A stretch of DNA of 64,000 nt from Methylotenera sp. (GTDB lineage: Bacteria > Pseudomonadota > Gammaproteobacteria > Burkholderiales > Methylophilaceae). Both the position numbers and the translations under genes were made by a program. The notes beneath the pieces are model-generated. The model had not been told where the DNA came from. It saw only the letters and a list, made by a program, of their open reading frames with translations, and did not search any database. The first letter of the stretch is position 1, and each line of letters begins with the position of its first letter. This document shows, one piece after another, positions 36,376 to 46,090 of this stretch. The stretch covers positions 62,001 through 126,000 of the forward strand of contig SHXQ01000003.1 in the NCBI GenBank assembly GCA_009693255.1, in the 5' to 3' direction.

Positions 36376-37650
36376 CTAAACAATCATGCCCGCACCGACA
36401 GTATTATTTGTACTTTCATCGATGATAATGAATGCCCCAGTAGCACGATTTAAACTATAACTATCGACCATCAGCGGTTGCGCTAGTTTAAAGGTAATGC
36501 GTGCAATGTCATTCATTTTTAAATCAGTGGTGGCTAGTTCTTCAAGGGTGTTGACGTCTACTTTATATTGAATAGCGCCAACTTTTGCTTTTGATTCGCG
36601 CGTGGTATGACGAATGACATAGGTGCGTGCAGTTGACATTGGGGTCTCAGATAACCAGCAGACAAAAGCATCAATTTGTTTGACGGATTCAATGGCACTA
36701 CCCGTTTTGACGATGATGTCACCACGTGAAGTGTCAATTTCATCTTCTAGTAATAGCGTGACACTTTGCTCGGTTTGAGCACTTGTCAATTGCGCATCAC
36801 CAAGTTGAATCGCTTTAATTTTTGATTGATAGCCATTGGGCAATACAGTGACGGCATCCCCCACTTTGATTATGCCACTTTCAATGCGCCCCATAAACCC
36901 TCTGAAGTCATGCAAGTCAGCATCTGCGCTAGCATGAGGACGACAGACGAACTGTACGGGGAAGCGAAATTCTTCATGACCTTCAGTATGCGCGGCGGGC
37001 GCTTTTTCTAACATGTCTAGTAGCGTTTCGCCGGTGTACCAGGGCATGTTTTCTAAGCGATCAACCAACATATCGCCTACTAAGGCAGACATAGGAATAA
37101 AGCGAATATCTCTTGCTTGCGCCAAGCCAATCTCTGTTGCAAAAGCTAAGTAATCGGCACAAATTTTGTCATAGACTACTTGGTCGTAATTGACCAAATC
37201 CATTTTGTTCACAGCTACAACGATATGCTGAATACCGACCAAATGTGCTAAGTAGCTGTGGCGGCGTGTTTGTGTGAGTACGCCACGGCGCGCATCGATT
37301 AAGATAATTGCCAGGTTGGCGGTAGATGCAGCGGTGACCATGTTACGGGTATATTGCTCATGGCCAGGGGCGTCGGCAATGATGTATTTGCGCGTTCCCG
37401 TTGAAAAGTAGCGGTAGGCCACGTCTATGGTAATGCCTTGCTCACGCTCTGCTTGTAAGCCGTCAGTGAGTAAGGATAAGTCGACAGCTTCCATACCGCG
37501 CTTTTTCGAGGTATTGGAAATTTGCGTTAGCGTGTCGGCCAAAATGGTTTTGGTGTCAAACAGCAGGCGTCCAATAAGTGTACTTTTACCGTCATCTACA
37601 GAGCCGCAGGTCATAAAGCGGAGAAGTGAATCGTTGTGTTGAGTTGTCAT
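36376..37650 (-). CDS. cysN: Sulfate adenylyltransferase subunit 1 (GTPase)
   Basis: Regulatory GTPase of ATP sulfurylase; GTP hydrolysis drives APS synthesis by CysD. EF-Tu-like G domain with P-loop TCGSVDDGKSTLIGRLLFDTK, DAPGHEQYTRNMV and AVNKMDLVNYD, then two beta-barrel domains. 424 aa, without a fused CysC kinase domain. Follows cysD on the minus strand after a 90-bp spacer that carries an inverted repeat. Confidence 0.95.
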   Translation of the reverse strand: MTTQHNDSLLRFMTCGSVDDGKSTLIGRLLFDTKTILADTLTQISNTSKKRGMEAVDLSLLTDGLQAEREQGITIDVAYRYFSTGTRKYIIADAPGHEQYTRNMVTAASTANLAIILIDARRGVLTQTRRHSYLAHLVGIQHIVVAVNKMDLVNYDQVVYDKICADYLAFATEIGLAQARDIRFIPMSALVGDMLVDRLENMPWYTGETLLDMLEKAPAAHTEGHEEFRFPVQFVCRPHASADADLHDFRGFMGRIESGIIKVGDAVTVLPNGYQSKIKAIQLGDAQLTSAQTEQSVTLLLEDEIDTSRGDIIVKTGSAIESVKQIDAFVCWLSETPMSTARTYVIRHTTRESKAKVGAIQYKVDVNTLEELATTDLKMNDIARITFKLAQPLMVDSYSLNRATGAFIIIDESTNNTVGAGMIV

Positions 37651-37669
37651 AATTTAAAACTTTATTTTT

Positions 37670-37734
37670 GCCACAGAGAGCGCAGAGTTTACAGAGCAAT
37701 TAGATTTTATCTGTGGCACCTGTGTTCTCTGTGG
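37670..37734. repeat. Inverted repeat GCCACAGAGA / TCTCTGTGGC in the cysD-cysN spacer
   Basis: GCCACAGAGAGCGCAGAG (37670 onward) is matched on the opposite strand by the complement of CTGTGTTCTCTGTGGC (ending 37734); a third partial copy, TCTGTGGCAC, lies between. CACAGAG-type repeats of this kind occur between genes in many proteobacterial genomes. It sits inside an otherwise tight operon and could form a large stem in the mRNA. Confidence 0.7.
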
Positions 37735-37740
37735 CTATTA

Positions 37741-38673
37741 TTAAAAGTACCCTTCCTTTTTACGTTGCTCCATACTGGCATCTGAGGTTTGGTCATCTAA
37801 GCGCGTTGCGCCGCGCTCGGTAATGGTGGATGTGGCGGTCTCAAGTACGATTTTTGATACGGTGTCTGCATTAGAAATCACAGGTGCGGTACAGCTAATA
37901 TCACCTACGGTTCTAAAGCGTACTTGCATGTTGATGATTTCTTCGCCAGCTTTAACTGGGTTAGTAATTTCGCCGTTTACCAGAGGCACATTCACAGGCA
38001 CAATAGAACCGCTACGCATAACCACATCACGTTGGTGAGAAAAGTAGATGCTAGGCAAAGCTAGATCTTCACGTTCGATATATTGCCAGACATCCATTTC
38101 TGTCCAGTTAGAAATGGGGAAGGCGCGAATATTTTCACCTTTGTGCGAACGGGCGTTATATAAACTCCATAGTTCAGGACGTTGATTTTTTGGATCCCAT
38201 TGACCAAATTCATCACGAAAACTCATGATACGTTCTTTGGCGCGAGCTTTTTCTTCATCGCGACGTGCGCCGCCAATGCAGCAGTCAAAGCCGAATTCCT
38301 CAATCGCCTCAAGCAAAGTCACTGATTGATGTTTGTTGCGTGATTCGTCTGGCGTTTTAAGCACTACAGTACCGCGTTTCATTGAATCTTCAACGGAACG
38401 TACAATCAAGCGTTCGCCTAGCTCCGTCGCGCGTTGATCACGGAAATCAATCACTTCTTGATAGTTGTGACCGGTGTCAATATGCATGAGTGGAAAAGGA
38501 AAACGTCCAGGCCTAAAGGCTTTTTCTGCAAGACGTAAAATACACAGTGAGTCTTTTCCGCCGGAAAACAGCAGTACCGGGTTGCTACATTGGCCAGCGA
38601 CTTCGCGCAGAATATAAATCGCTTCAGATTCTAGCCAGTCTAGATGGGAAAGGGGTTGTTTAGTGGTTGTCAT
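37741..38673 (-). CDS. cysD: Sulfate adenylyltransferase subunit 2
   Basis: Catalytic ATP-pyrophosphatase subunit of ATP sulfurylase. PP-loop VLLFSGGKDSLCILRLAEKAF, then DTGHNYQEVIDFRDQ, GGARRDEEKARAKERI and WTEMDVWQYI. The C-terminal end RKKEGYF is the family signature. 310 aa. Works with CysN to make APS for CysH. Confidence 0.97.
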   Translation of the reverse strand: MTTTKQPLSHLDWLESEAIYILREVAGQCSNPVLLFSGGKDSLCILRLAEKAFRPGRFPFPLMHIDTGHNYQEVIDFRDQRATELGERLIVRSVEDSMKRGTVVLKTPDESRNKHQSVTLLEAIEEFGFDCCIGGARRDEEKARAKERIMSFRDEFGQWDPKNQRPELWSLYNARSHKGENIRAFPISNWTEMDVWQYIEREDLALPSIYFSHQRDVVMRSGSIVPVNVPLVNGEITNPVKAGEEIINMQVRFRTVGDISCTAPVISNADTVSKIVLETATSTITERGATRLDDQTSDASMEQRKKEGYF

Positions 38674-38694
38674 AGTATTTTAAGTTCTAAGTAA

Positions 38695-39453
38695 TTATTT
38701 TTTGACGTGCAGTCCGCATTCTTTATTTAAAGGGTCTTCCCACCACCAGCGGCCAGCACGCACATCTTCGCCCATGGCAATAGCGCGGGTGCAAGGGGCG
38801 CAGCCTATGCTAGGGTAAAACTGTTCGTGTAGTTTGTTGTAGGGCACAGCATGCATACGAATATAAGCCCATACCTCTTGCTCAGTCCAATCACTCAATG
38901 GATTGAATTTTTCAAGTTGATTCGCTTCGTCAAATTCACGTAGCGGCAGACTGGCACGCGTAGTTGCTTGCGCGGCGCGCATGCCGGTAATCCAAGCACT
39001 TTTTCCGGCTAAGGCCCGCTGTAATGGTTCTACTTTACGCATGAAGCAGCAGCTTTTGCGTAGTGTTATGCTCTGGTAGAAGGCGTTAATGCCATTACTT
39101 TTAACGTAAAATTCAACGGTTTCATTTTTTGGAAAAAAGACCTGCAATTGGGTTTGATAATGGCTTTCAACAAGTGCCATTAAATCGTAAGTTTCACTAG
39201 GTAGGCGGCCGGTATCTAATGAAAAAATTTCAATAGCCAATTTATTTTGCAAGATAATGTCACTCAGCACCATATCTTCTGCACCAAAACTATTGGCGAA
39301 AGCAATGTTTGCTAGTTCGACACTGGCATTTTTCAATAAGCTTAATACCTGAACAGTTTTGTGATTAACGCGGGCAAGTAGCGCTTCAGTTAGTTCTGGC
39401 GTAATCGCGGGATTGCTGGCGCTAGGCTTTAATATTGAAACTTCATTAGACAT
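38695..39453 (-). CDS. cysH: Adenylyl-sulfate (APS) reductase, CysH family
   Basis: Reduces APS (or PAPS) to sulfite with thioredoxin. The PP-loop-like region is followed by KSCCFMRKVEPLQRAL (Cys-Cys) and GCAPCTRAI (CxxC), i.e. the [4Fe-4S] ligands that mark the APS-reducing type; the C-terminal ECGLH carries the catalytic cysteine. 252 aa. No APS kinase gene (cysC) is nearby, in agreement with direct APS reduction. Starts immediately after the DUF934 stop. Confidence 0.93.
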   Translation of the reverse strand: MSNEVSILKPSASNPAITPELTEALLARVNHKTVQVLSLLKNASVELANIAFANSFGAEDMVLSDIILQNKLAIEIFSLDTGRLPSETYDLMALVESHYQTQLQVFFPKNETVEFYVKSNGINAFYQSITLRKSCCFMRKVEPLQRALAGKSAWITGMRAAQATTRASLPLREFDEANQLEKFNPLSDWTEQEVWAYIRMHAVPYNKLHEQFYPSIGCAPCTRAIAMGEDVRAGRWWWEDPLNKECGLHVKK

Positions 39454-40071
39454 TTAGCCAGCCCTGTTGTAACGCGTAAAAGCGGGACGCACTTCATCGA
39501 CCGCGCCTTGATAAGGCTGAGTGAAATCGTTTAGACTGGCAATGGCTTCAGTCGCGCTTCTGTCGGCACGAATTGCGAAGCTAGTAAAGCCGCTACGTTT
39601 AAGGAAAAACAATTGATCGCGCAGTACATCGCCGATAGCGCGTAGCTCGTTTTTAAAACCGTAGCGCGTGCGTAACAAAACGCCAAGTGAAAAAATACGA
39701 CCATCTGCACAGCGTTCTACATGGACTGCGATGAGAGGGAGTGCGTTTAAATTGGCTTGATTTTCAATTAAAGTTTCCAGCACTTCATGGGTATCTAGCC
39801 ATACGCCAATTTCATTGGCATCAATGCGTGTTTGCAACTCCGCTTTGCGAGCAATCAGTACCGTTAAGGGCACAATCAACTTGCCATTAGCCGGAATAAC
39901 GGTGTTGGCGACTTGTGTCTCCGTGACGGTTTTTTCGCCTGTGAGTTTGAATAGCACGACTTTGCCGGCCTGTTTACGTGCTTCAACTTGAGTTGCTGGC
40001 AGCTTAATCAGCGTCCATGCGTTGTCGACTATGTGCGCCGCGCCATTAGTGAGTTGAATTAAATTACTCAT
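39454..40071 (-). CDS. DUF934 protein, sulfite-reductase-associated
   Basis: 205 aa DUF934 protein: the conserved C-terminal half ERCADGRIFSLGVLLRTRYGFKNELRAIGDVLRDQLFFLKRSGFTSFAIR is the family hallmark. DUF934 genes nearly always sit between cysI-type reductase and cysH in beta/alphaproteobacteria. Here the start overlaps the cysI stop by 4 bp and the stop abuts cysH. Biochemical function unknown; position indicates a role in sulfite reduction. Confidence 0.88.
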   Translation of the reverse strand: MSNLIQLTNGAAHIVDNAWTLIKLPATQVEARKQAGKVVLFKLTGEKTVTETQVANTVIPANGKLIVPLTVLIARKAELQTRIDANEIGVWLDTHEVLETLIENQANLNALPLIAVHVERCADGRIFSLGVLLRTRYGFKNELRAIGDVLRDQLFFLKRSGFTSFAIRADRSATEAIASLNDFTQPYQGAVDEVRPAFTRYNRAG

Positions 40072-41750
40072 ACTGCCACCTCATTTTGAGCAGAATTCTT
40101 TTCTCCGTAAACCTGTGCTTTAAAAGGGGCAATACCTAAGCGTCTTACCGTGTCGATAAACTGTTCTTCAGCAGTGCGTTCTTGTAGGTAAACATCAATT
40201 AATTTTTGCACGACAGATGGCATTTCATCTGCAGAGAAAGAAGGGCCAATCACGCTACCAAGGCTGGCATGATTGCCTTGACTGCCGCCAATAGACACTT
40301 GATACCATTCTGAGCCGTCTTTATCGATACCTAAAATGCCGATATGACCCACATGGTGATGACCGCAGGCGTTCATACAGCCAGAGATATTGAGTTCAAT
40401 ATTGCCGATGTCATGTAAGTAGTCTAGGTCATCGAACTGTATTTGAATCGCCTCAGCAATGGGGATGCTTTTAGCATTAGCTAGGCTGCAGAAATCACCG
40501 CCTGGGCAACAAATAATGTCAGTCAGCAAGCCGATGTTGGGTGAAGCCAGACCATTCGCGCGGGCTTTTTCCCATACGCTCAATAAATCACTTACTTTGA
40601 CGTCGGCTAGAATCAAATTCTGCTCATGCGACACGCGTAACTCGCCAAAGCTATATTGGTCGGCTAAGTCAGCCACGCTATGCATTTGTGCGCTAGTGGC
40701 ATCGCCCGGCGGCTTGCCGTGAGGTTTAAGCGACAATGTGACGGCACGGTAGCCAGGCACTTTATGGGCATGTACGTTGCGCTTAGCCCATGCGGCAAAG
40801 CCTAAGTTGCTGGCAATTGCAACATCAAAACTTGCGTCCTCGTCAGCCAAGGCTAGGTAGGGCATAGGTGCAAAATGGGGTGATACGCGCGCTAATTCTG
40901 CTTCTGTAATAGTATTCGGCGCATCTTTCAAATGCGCCCATTCGGCTTCCACTTGGCTTTTAAATGCGTCTATGCCCAAGGCTTTAACCAGTATCTTAAT
41001 GCGTGCTTTGTATGAATTATCACGGCGGCCATGCAGGTTATACACCCGTACAATCGCTTCACAATAGGTGAGTGCGTGTTGCCATTCAAGATGCTCGCGA
41101 ATTACGGTGCCTAAGATAGGCGTACGACCTAAGCCGCCACCGACCCACACTTTGATGGCGAGCTTGTGATGATGGTCTAGATAAAATTCCATGCCAATAT
41201 CGTGCATTTGTACGACGGCGCGATCTTCTTTAGTGCCAGAAACCGCAATTTTAAATTTACGCGGCAATAGCGCAAACTCTGGATGAAAGGTGCTCCATTG
41301 GCGGATGATTTCAGCCATGGCACGTGGATCCACCACTTCATCAGGCGCTACGCCGGCAAATTGGTCGGTGGTAATGTTACGAATACAATTACCTGAAGTT
41401 TGAATCGCATGCATTTCAACAGTGGCCAGTTCTGCCAAAATATCAGGCACATCTTCCAGTTTAGGCCAGTTAAGTTGTATGTTTTGGCGCGTAGTGAAAT
41501 GTCCATAAGCTTTGTCATAGCGACTGGCAATGTCGGCTAATTTTCGCAATTGCTTACTGGATAACATGCCGTAAGGTACGGCAATTCTAAGCATAGGGGC
41601 GTGCCGTTGAATATATAAGCCATTTTGTAAGCGCAAGGGGCGAAATTCATCTTCGCTCAGTTCGCCCGCAAGGTAGCGGCGTGTTTGTTCGCGATACTGC
41701 GTCACGCGTTCATCAACAAGTCTTTGGTCTATTTCATCGTACTTATACAT
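40068..41750 (-). CDS. cysI: Siroheme sulfite reductase (CysI-type hemoprotein)
   Basis: Reduces sulfite to sulfide. Two ferredoxin-nitrite/sulfite reductase repeats, siroheme/[4Fe-4S] ligands CCPGGDFC (C-x5-C) at about residue 415 and GCMNACGHH (C-x3-C) at about 455. The ATG at 41750 (MYKYDEIDQR) is preferred to the TTG at 41774. 560 aa. No CysJ flavoprotein in the window; electrons may come from ferredoxin (fdxA is close by) or another reductase. Nitrite reduction is the alternative activity, but the context is sulfate assimilation. Confidence 0.9.
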   Translation of the reverse strand: MYKYDEIDQRLVDERVTQYREQTRRYLAGELSEDEFRPLRLQNGLYIQRHAPMLRIAVPYGMLSSKQLRKLADIASRYDKAYGHFTTRQNIQLNWPKLEDVPDILAELATVEMHAIQTSGNCIRNITTDQFAGVAPDEVVDPRAMAEIIRQWSTFHPEFALLPRKFKIAVSGTKEDRAVVQMHDIGMEFYLDHHHKLAIKVWVGGGLGRTPILGTVIREHLEWQHALTYCEAIVRVYNLHGRRDNSYKARIKILVKALGIDAFKSQVEAEWAHLKDAPNTITEAELARVSPHFAPMPYLALADEDASFDVAIASNLGFAAWAKRNVHAHKVPGYRAVTLSLKPHGKPPGDATSAQMHSVADLADQYSFGELRVSHEQNLILADVKVSDLLSVWEKARANGLASPNIGLLTDIICCPGGDFCSLANAKSIPIAEAIQIQFDDLDYLHDIGNIELNISGCMNACGHHHVGHIGILGIDKDGSEWYQVSIGGSQGNHASLGSVIGPSFSADEMPSVVQKLIDVYLQERTAEEQFIDTVRRLGIAPFKAQVYGEKNSAQNEVAV

Positions 41751-41852
41751 AATACACTTTTCTTTACATAACAAGCTTCACAACACTGCGTTGCTCGGTT
41801 AAATTTATTGTCCATACACAACTACTAAAACGCGATATGGCACCCCGTCATT

Positions 41853-42623
41853 TTAATGGAAAATGAGCTTTAAGCCCACAAAAATCAGTATTAATGCCAG
41901 TGCTATCCGTACCGAATGCTCAGCCAGTTTGGAGCTTAAATGGCTGCCAATCCAAATGCCTGGAATAGAACCCATTAACAGTGTGCCTAACAAGCTGTAA
42001 TCTACTGTACCAATGCTGGCGTGACCTAGGCCGGCGACCAGCGTTAATGGTACCGCGTGGGCAATATCAGTACCAATAATGGTGGTAATGGCTCTATTAG
42101 GATAAATAATGAGTAGTGCCGTAACGCCTAACGCCCCCGCGCCAACCGAGGTTAGTGTGACCAAGGCGCCTAAAACGAGCCCTAACAGCACGGTCAAGTA
42201 AGGCGTACATTTAGCGCTGATTAAATGCTCTTTTTTAGAATATTTTGCGAGTTGGGTACGAAAAAGTACCGACAGCGAAGTCACTAGTAGCGCGATGCCT
42301 AACCAAAATTTAATAGTATTGACGGCGGCATCCGAAGCCATGTCCATATATTTTAAATTGAATGTGGTAATGATTGATGCCGGTACACTGCCGCATGCTA
42401 ACAACCGTACAATTTTCCAGTTGATGTTGCCTAGTTTACCGTGGGCAAATATACCTACGCTTTTCGTCACCGCAGCGTAAAGCAGATCGGTACCGACCGC
42501 TAGTGCAGGTTTGATGTGAAAAAATAGCACGAGTATTGGCGTCATCAGTGAGCCACCACCTACGCCGGTTAGACCAACCAACAGGCCAACCACGAAGCCA
42601 GCAACAATATAAGAAAATTCCAT
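41853..42623 (-). CDS. TauE/SafE family sulfite/anion exporter
   Basis: Inner-membrane protein with about eight hydrophobic helices and the family motifs GLLVGLTGVGGGSLMTPIL and LGALVTLTSVGAGALGVTALLI. 256 aa. Located at the promoter-proximal end of the cys cluster, so probably moves sulfite, sulfate or an organosulfonate product; direction and substrate cannot be read. Confidence 0.9.
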   Translation of the reverse strand: MEFSYIVAGFVVGLLVGLTGVGGGSLMTPILVLFFHIKPALAVGTDLLYAAVTKSVGIFAHGKLGNINWKIVRLLACGSVPASIITTFNLKYMDMASDAAVNTIKFWLGIALLVTSLSVLFRTQLAKYSKKEHLISAKCTPYLTVLLGLVLGALVTLTSVGAGALGVTALLIIYPNRAITTIIGTDIAHAVPLTLVAGLGHASIGTVDYSLLGTLLMGSIPGIWIGSHLSSKLAEHSVRIALALILIFVGLKLIFH

Positions 42624-42639
42624 GGGGTGTCCGTACTCG

Positions 42640-42765
42640 CGGTGATTTATTTAGTTGACTCACTATATCAATAAATAAAAAATTATTTAATAATATGTTA
42701 TTCTATGGTTATATTATTTTGTTATATAGATGGCATGTGAGGTCTAGTGCTATAAAGGAATTTAA
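42640..42765. promoter_or_regulatory. Divergent control region between the cys cluster and the cysB-type gene
   Basis: Very AT-rich 140-bp spacer (e.g. around 42661-42730) with several ATAT/TTAT stretches and near-palindromic AATAATATGTTATT. CysB-type regulators bind such AT-rich regions containing ATAAC-like half sites. Binding here is inferred from divergence and composition. Confidence 0.35.
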
Positions 42766-43692
42766 ATGAAACTACATCAATTACGTTATTTACATGAGGT
42801 GGCGCGTCAAGGCCTTAATATTACTAGTGCGGCCGAAGCTTTGTTCACATCACAACCTGGCGTGAGTAAGCAAATTCAATTGTTTGAAGATGAGCTAGGA
42901 TTGCAAATTTTCCAGCGTAATGGCAAGCGCCTAACGGGTATCACGGAGCCCGGTGAAAAAATATTAGCGTTAGCGGCCAAAGTGATTCTTGATGTAGAGA
43001 ATATCAAGCGCGTGGGGGATGAGTTTAGTCAGGTGGAAACGGGCACCTTGACCATTGCGACCACGCACACGCAGGCGCGCTATAAGTTGCCTGCTGCCGT
43101 TAAAGCTTTTATGGCAAATTATCCTCAAGTGAAACTCAATATTCATCAAGGTAACCCCAGTCAAGTGGCCCAGCAAGTGGCCAGCGGTGAGGCGGATATT
43201 GGCATCGCAACTGAGGTCATCAGCCAGTACAACAATATATTGTGTTTACCTTGCTATAAATGGAACCGTTGCGTGGTCGCGCCACAAGGTCATCCTTTGT
43301 TAAGCGATGGTGTGCTTACCCTAGCAAAGTTAGCGAGCTACCCACTCATCACTTATGACTTTGCTTTTACTGGGGGCACCTTGGTCTCGAAAATATTCAG
43401 TGATGCGGGGCTGTCACCCAATGTGGTGTTGACGGCCATAGATGCCGATGTGATTAAAACTTATGTGACCTTAGGTTTAGGCGTCGGTTTGCTGGCCAAT
43501 ATGGCTTATGATGCGGATCGCGATGTGAATTTGGTCAAGGTCGATGTGAGCCATCTATTTCCAGACAGCACCACTTACTTGGGTGTGCGTAAAGATGCAT
43601 TTTTACGCGCTTATATGGTTGGGTTTATTGAATTAATTGCACCACAATTTAATCACCAAGCAGTGATTGCGGCACTTAAAATAAGTGCATAA
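42766..43692 (+). CDS. cysB: CysB-type LysR transcriptional regulator
   Basis: Regulator of sulfur assimilation. N-terminal HTH MKLHQLRYLHEVARQGLNITSAAEALFTSQPGVSKQIQLFEDELG is typical of CysB/Cbl, followed by a periplasmic-binding-protein-like effector domain with TTHTQARYKLPAAVKAF and HQGNPSQVAQQVASGEADIGIATE (the sulfate/O-acetylserine pocket region). 308 aa, a little shorter than E. coli CysB. Divergent from the cys cluster it probably controls; Cbl is the alternative name. Confidence 0.9.
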   Translation: MKLHQLRYLHEVARQGLNITSAAEALFTSQPGVSKQIQLFEDELGLQIFQRNGKRLTGITEPGEKILALAAKVILDVENIKRVGDEFSQVETGTLTIATTHTQARYKLPAAVKAFMANYPQVKLNIHQGNPSQVAQQVASGEADIGIATEVISQYNNILCLPCYKWNRCVVAPQGHPLLSDGVLTLAKLASYPLITYDFAFTGGTLVSKIFSDAGLSPNVVLTAIDADVIKTYVTLGLGVGLLANMAYDADRDVNLVKVDVSHLFPDSTTYLGVRKDAFLRAYMVGFIELIAPQFNHQAVIAALKISA

Positions 43693-43739
43693 TTGCTATC
43701 GATGACAATCAATAAGACAAATTAACGGCTAGGAGTTTT

Positions 43740-44279
43740 ATGCATAAATTCGTGGTAATTTTCCTATTGTTATGTGCATGCTCCGCTTGTAGTACGGTGA
43801 GCAGTAACTCGCTTACGGGTAAAGTGGCCAATGGAATGCCGGCGATAGACAGCAGCACAGCAATTTACGAGCTGGCTGTACGTGATGGTGTCAGTTATCA
43901 AGACGTGGTCGATAGCTTAAAAAGCGTTTCGGTAGGCATGAATTTCGTGAATCCGGCTAATTTCCCGATTGCTGAGCATATTCAAAAACGGGGCATAGAT
44001 CCGCAAGGCGTTAAAGAAGTACAAAGTTTTTGTAATTTGAGTTTAGGCACGGATATTTTTTTAGATCACCCTGAGTTTTTAGTTTTTGCACCCTGTAGAA
44101 TTGCGCTATATGAAAAGTTAGATGCGCAGCATAAGTTGAAATTATTTATCGCGCTCGCACGCCCAACATTCGATTTAAAAAGTATTAAACACCCGACACT
44201 ACGTGCGAAAAAGGCGGCACAAGCCATAGAAACAAGCTTGCTGGAAATAATCTACAAGGCGAGTCAGGGTGATTTGTAG
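43740..44279 (+). CDS. DUF302-like lipoprotein
   Basis: 179 aa. N-terminal lipoprotein-type signal VVIFLLLCACSACSTVSS with a lipobox cysteine, then a domain resembling DUF302 (YQDVVDSLKSVSVGMNFVNPANFPIAEHI ... FLVFAPCRIALYEKLDAQHKLKLFIALARP). Probably periplasmic, membrane-anchored. Function unknown. GGAG upstream fixes the ATG. Follows the cysB-type gene by 47 bp; whether it belongs to that transcript is unclear. Confidence 0.7.
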   Translation: MHKFVVIFLLLCACSACSTVSSNSLTGKVANGMPAIDSSTAIYELAVRDGVSYQDVVDSLKSVSVGMNFVNPANFPIAEHIQKRGIDPQGVKEVQSFCNLSLGTDIFLDHPEFLVFAPCRIALYEKLDAQHKLKLFIALARPTFDLKSIKHPTLRAKKAAQAIETSLLEIIYKASQGDL

Positions 44280-44355
44280 CGATTCATCAACTTTAGTGGC
44301 GATAAAAGTCAGGGTGGTGGTTATATTGAATAGATTAATGAATGGAGACTAGTCA

Positions 44356-46080
44356 TTGAACCCTAAAATGCTGAGTGACATTGAAATCGCACAAGCCGCC
44401 ACACTTAAGCCGATGTCCAAGATAGCCGCTCAACTTAATCTTCATGCGGATGACCTGATTCCTTATGGGCATCATATTGCTAAGTTAAGTGAAGTTTGTA
44501 TTCAAAATTTGCAAGACCAAGCAGATGGTAAGCTGATTTTAGTCACCGCCATCAGTCCTACCCCTGCTGGTGAGGGTAAAACGACTACGACCATAGGCTT
44601 GGCGGACGCCATTAATCAGGTGTTAGCTGATAGCAGTAAGCATGCCATGGTGTGCATGCGCGAACCTTCGTTAGGGCCGGTATTTGGCTTAAAAGGGGGT
44701 GCAACAGGCGGTGGTTATGCGCAAGTGGTGCCTATGGAAGAAATTAATTTACATTTCACCGGTGATTTTCATGCCATTGGCAGTGCGAATAATTTACTTG
44801 CAGCCCTAATCGACAATCACATCTATCAAGGTAACACACTCAACATCGAGCCCTCAAGTATCACTTGGCGTCGTTGTTTAGATATGAATGACCGTGCCTT
44901 GCGTCACATCACGCTCAATAGCCAAGCAAAAGATGCCGAATCAAACGTGCTTAAGTCGTATGATAGACAGACTGGTTTTGACATTACCGCGGCCAGTGAA
45001 GTGATGGCGATATTTTGTTTAGCCACTTCCCTTGAAGATCTACAAGCTAGATTAGGCAATATTCAAATTGGCTTAACCACGCAGCAACAACCAGTATTTG
45101 CCAGTGATTTGCAAGCTGAAGGCGCTATGACGGCGCTATTAAAAAATGCATTTCAACCGACCCTAGTACAAAGCTTAGAGCATACTGCGGCAATTGTGCA
45201 TGGTGGCCCTTTTGCCAATATCGCGCATGGTTGTAATTCTGTGATTGCCACCAAGACCGCATTAAAGTTAGCCGATTACGTGGTGACAGAAGCGGGGTTT
45301 GGTGCGGATTTAGGCGCTGAAAAATTCATTGATATCAAGTGTAGAAAAACTGGGCTAGAGCCTGCAGTGGCCGTATTGGTGGCTACCGTGCGCGCACTTA
45401 AATATCACGGTGGCGCGGATGTACCCGCCTTAAACCAAGAAAATTTAGCTGCCTTAAAGACGGGCATGGTGAATTTACAAAAACATGTCGAAAACCTTCA
45501 ACAACATTTTGGTTTGCAAGTGATTGTAGCCATCAATCATTTCGCCAGTGATACCGACGCTGAAGTTAGTTTATTGCAGACGGAAGTCGCAAAGTTTGCT
45601 GTGAAGGCCATTGTTTGTAAGCATTGGGCACATGGTGGAGCAGGCGCCAAAGCATTGGCGCTAGAAGTGTTGCGTGTGGTAGATCACAACGCAGTACAGG
45701 CAAGCAGTCAATTTAAGTTATTGTACCCAGACCATCTACCTTTATTGCAAAAAATAGAAACGATTGCGCAAAAAATATATGGCGCAAGTCAGGTTGAATG
45801 GTCTGCTGTTGCCACGCTTAGTTTGACTACGCTAGAAAAAAACTATGGCCATTATCCGGTTTGTATTGCCAAAACACAGTATTCATTTTCATCAAATCCT
45901 GCTTTGCGTGGCGCACCAACCGGACATACATTGCAAGTGCGTGAATTAAGATTGTCGCGTGGCGCAGAATTTATAGTGGCAATCTGCGGCGACATCATGA
46001 CTATGCCTGGTCTACCTAAGCAACCCGCCAGTGAGCGCGTCAGCGTCAATCAGGCCGGCACTATTACTGGTTTGAATTAG
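44356..46080 (+). CDS. fhs: Formate-tetrahydrofolate ligase
   Basis: Forms 10-formyl-H4folate from formate, ATP and H4folate; in methylotrophs it feeds formate carbon into serine, purine and fMet synthesis. P-loop [62 protein letters not shown] and the C-terminal [16 protein letters not shown] are diagnostic. The TTG start at 44356 has GGAG at the right distance; an in-frame ATG at 44368 is less well placed. 574 aa, normal to slightly long. Confidence 0.95.
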   Translation: MNPKMLSDIEIAQAATLKPMSKIAAQLNLHADDLIPYGHHIAKLSEVCIQNLQDQADGKLILVTAISPTPAGEGKTTTTIGLADAINQVLADSSKHAMVCMREPSLGPVFGLKGGATGGGYAQVVPMEEINLHFTGDFHAIGSANNLLAALIDNHIYQGNTLNIEPSSITWRRCLDMNDRALRHITLNSQAKDAESNVLKSYDRQTGFDITAASEVMAIFCLATSLEDLQARLGNIQIGLTTQQQPVFASDLQAEGAMTALLKNAFQPTLVQSLEHTAAIVHGGPFANIAHGCNSVIATKTALKLADYVVTEAGFGADLGAEKFIDIKCRKTGLEPAVAVLVATVRALKYHGGADVPALNQENLAALKTGMVNLQKHVENLQQHFGLQVIVAINHFASDTDAEVSLLQTEVAKFAVKAIVCKHWAHGGAGAKALALEVLRVVDHNAVQASSQFKLLYPDHLPLLQKIETIAQKIYGASQVEWSAVATLSLTTLEKNYGHYPVCIAKTQYSFSSNPALRGAPTGHTLQVRELRLSRGAEFIVAICGDIMTMPGLPKQPASERVSVNQAGTITGLN

Positions 46081-46090
46081 CCCGATTGAA

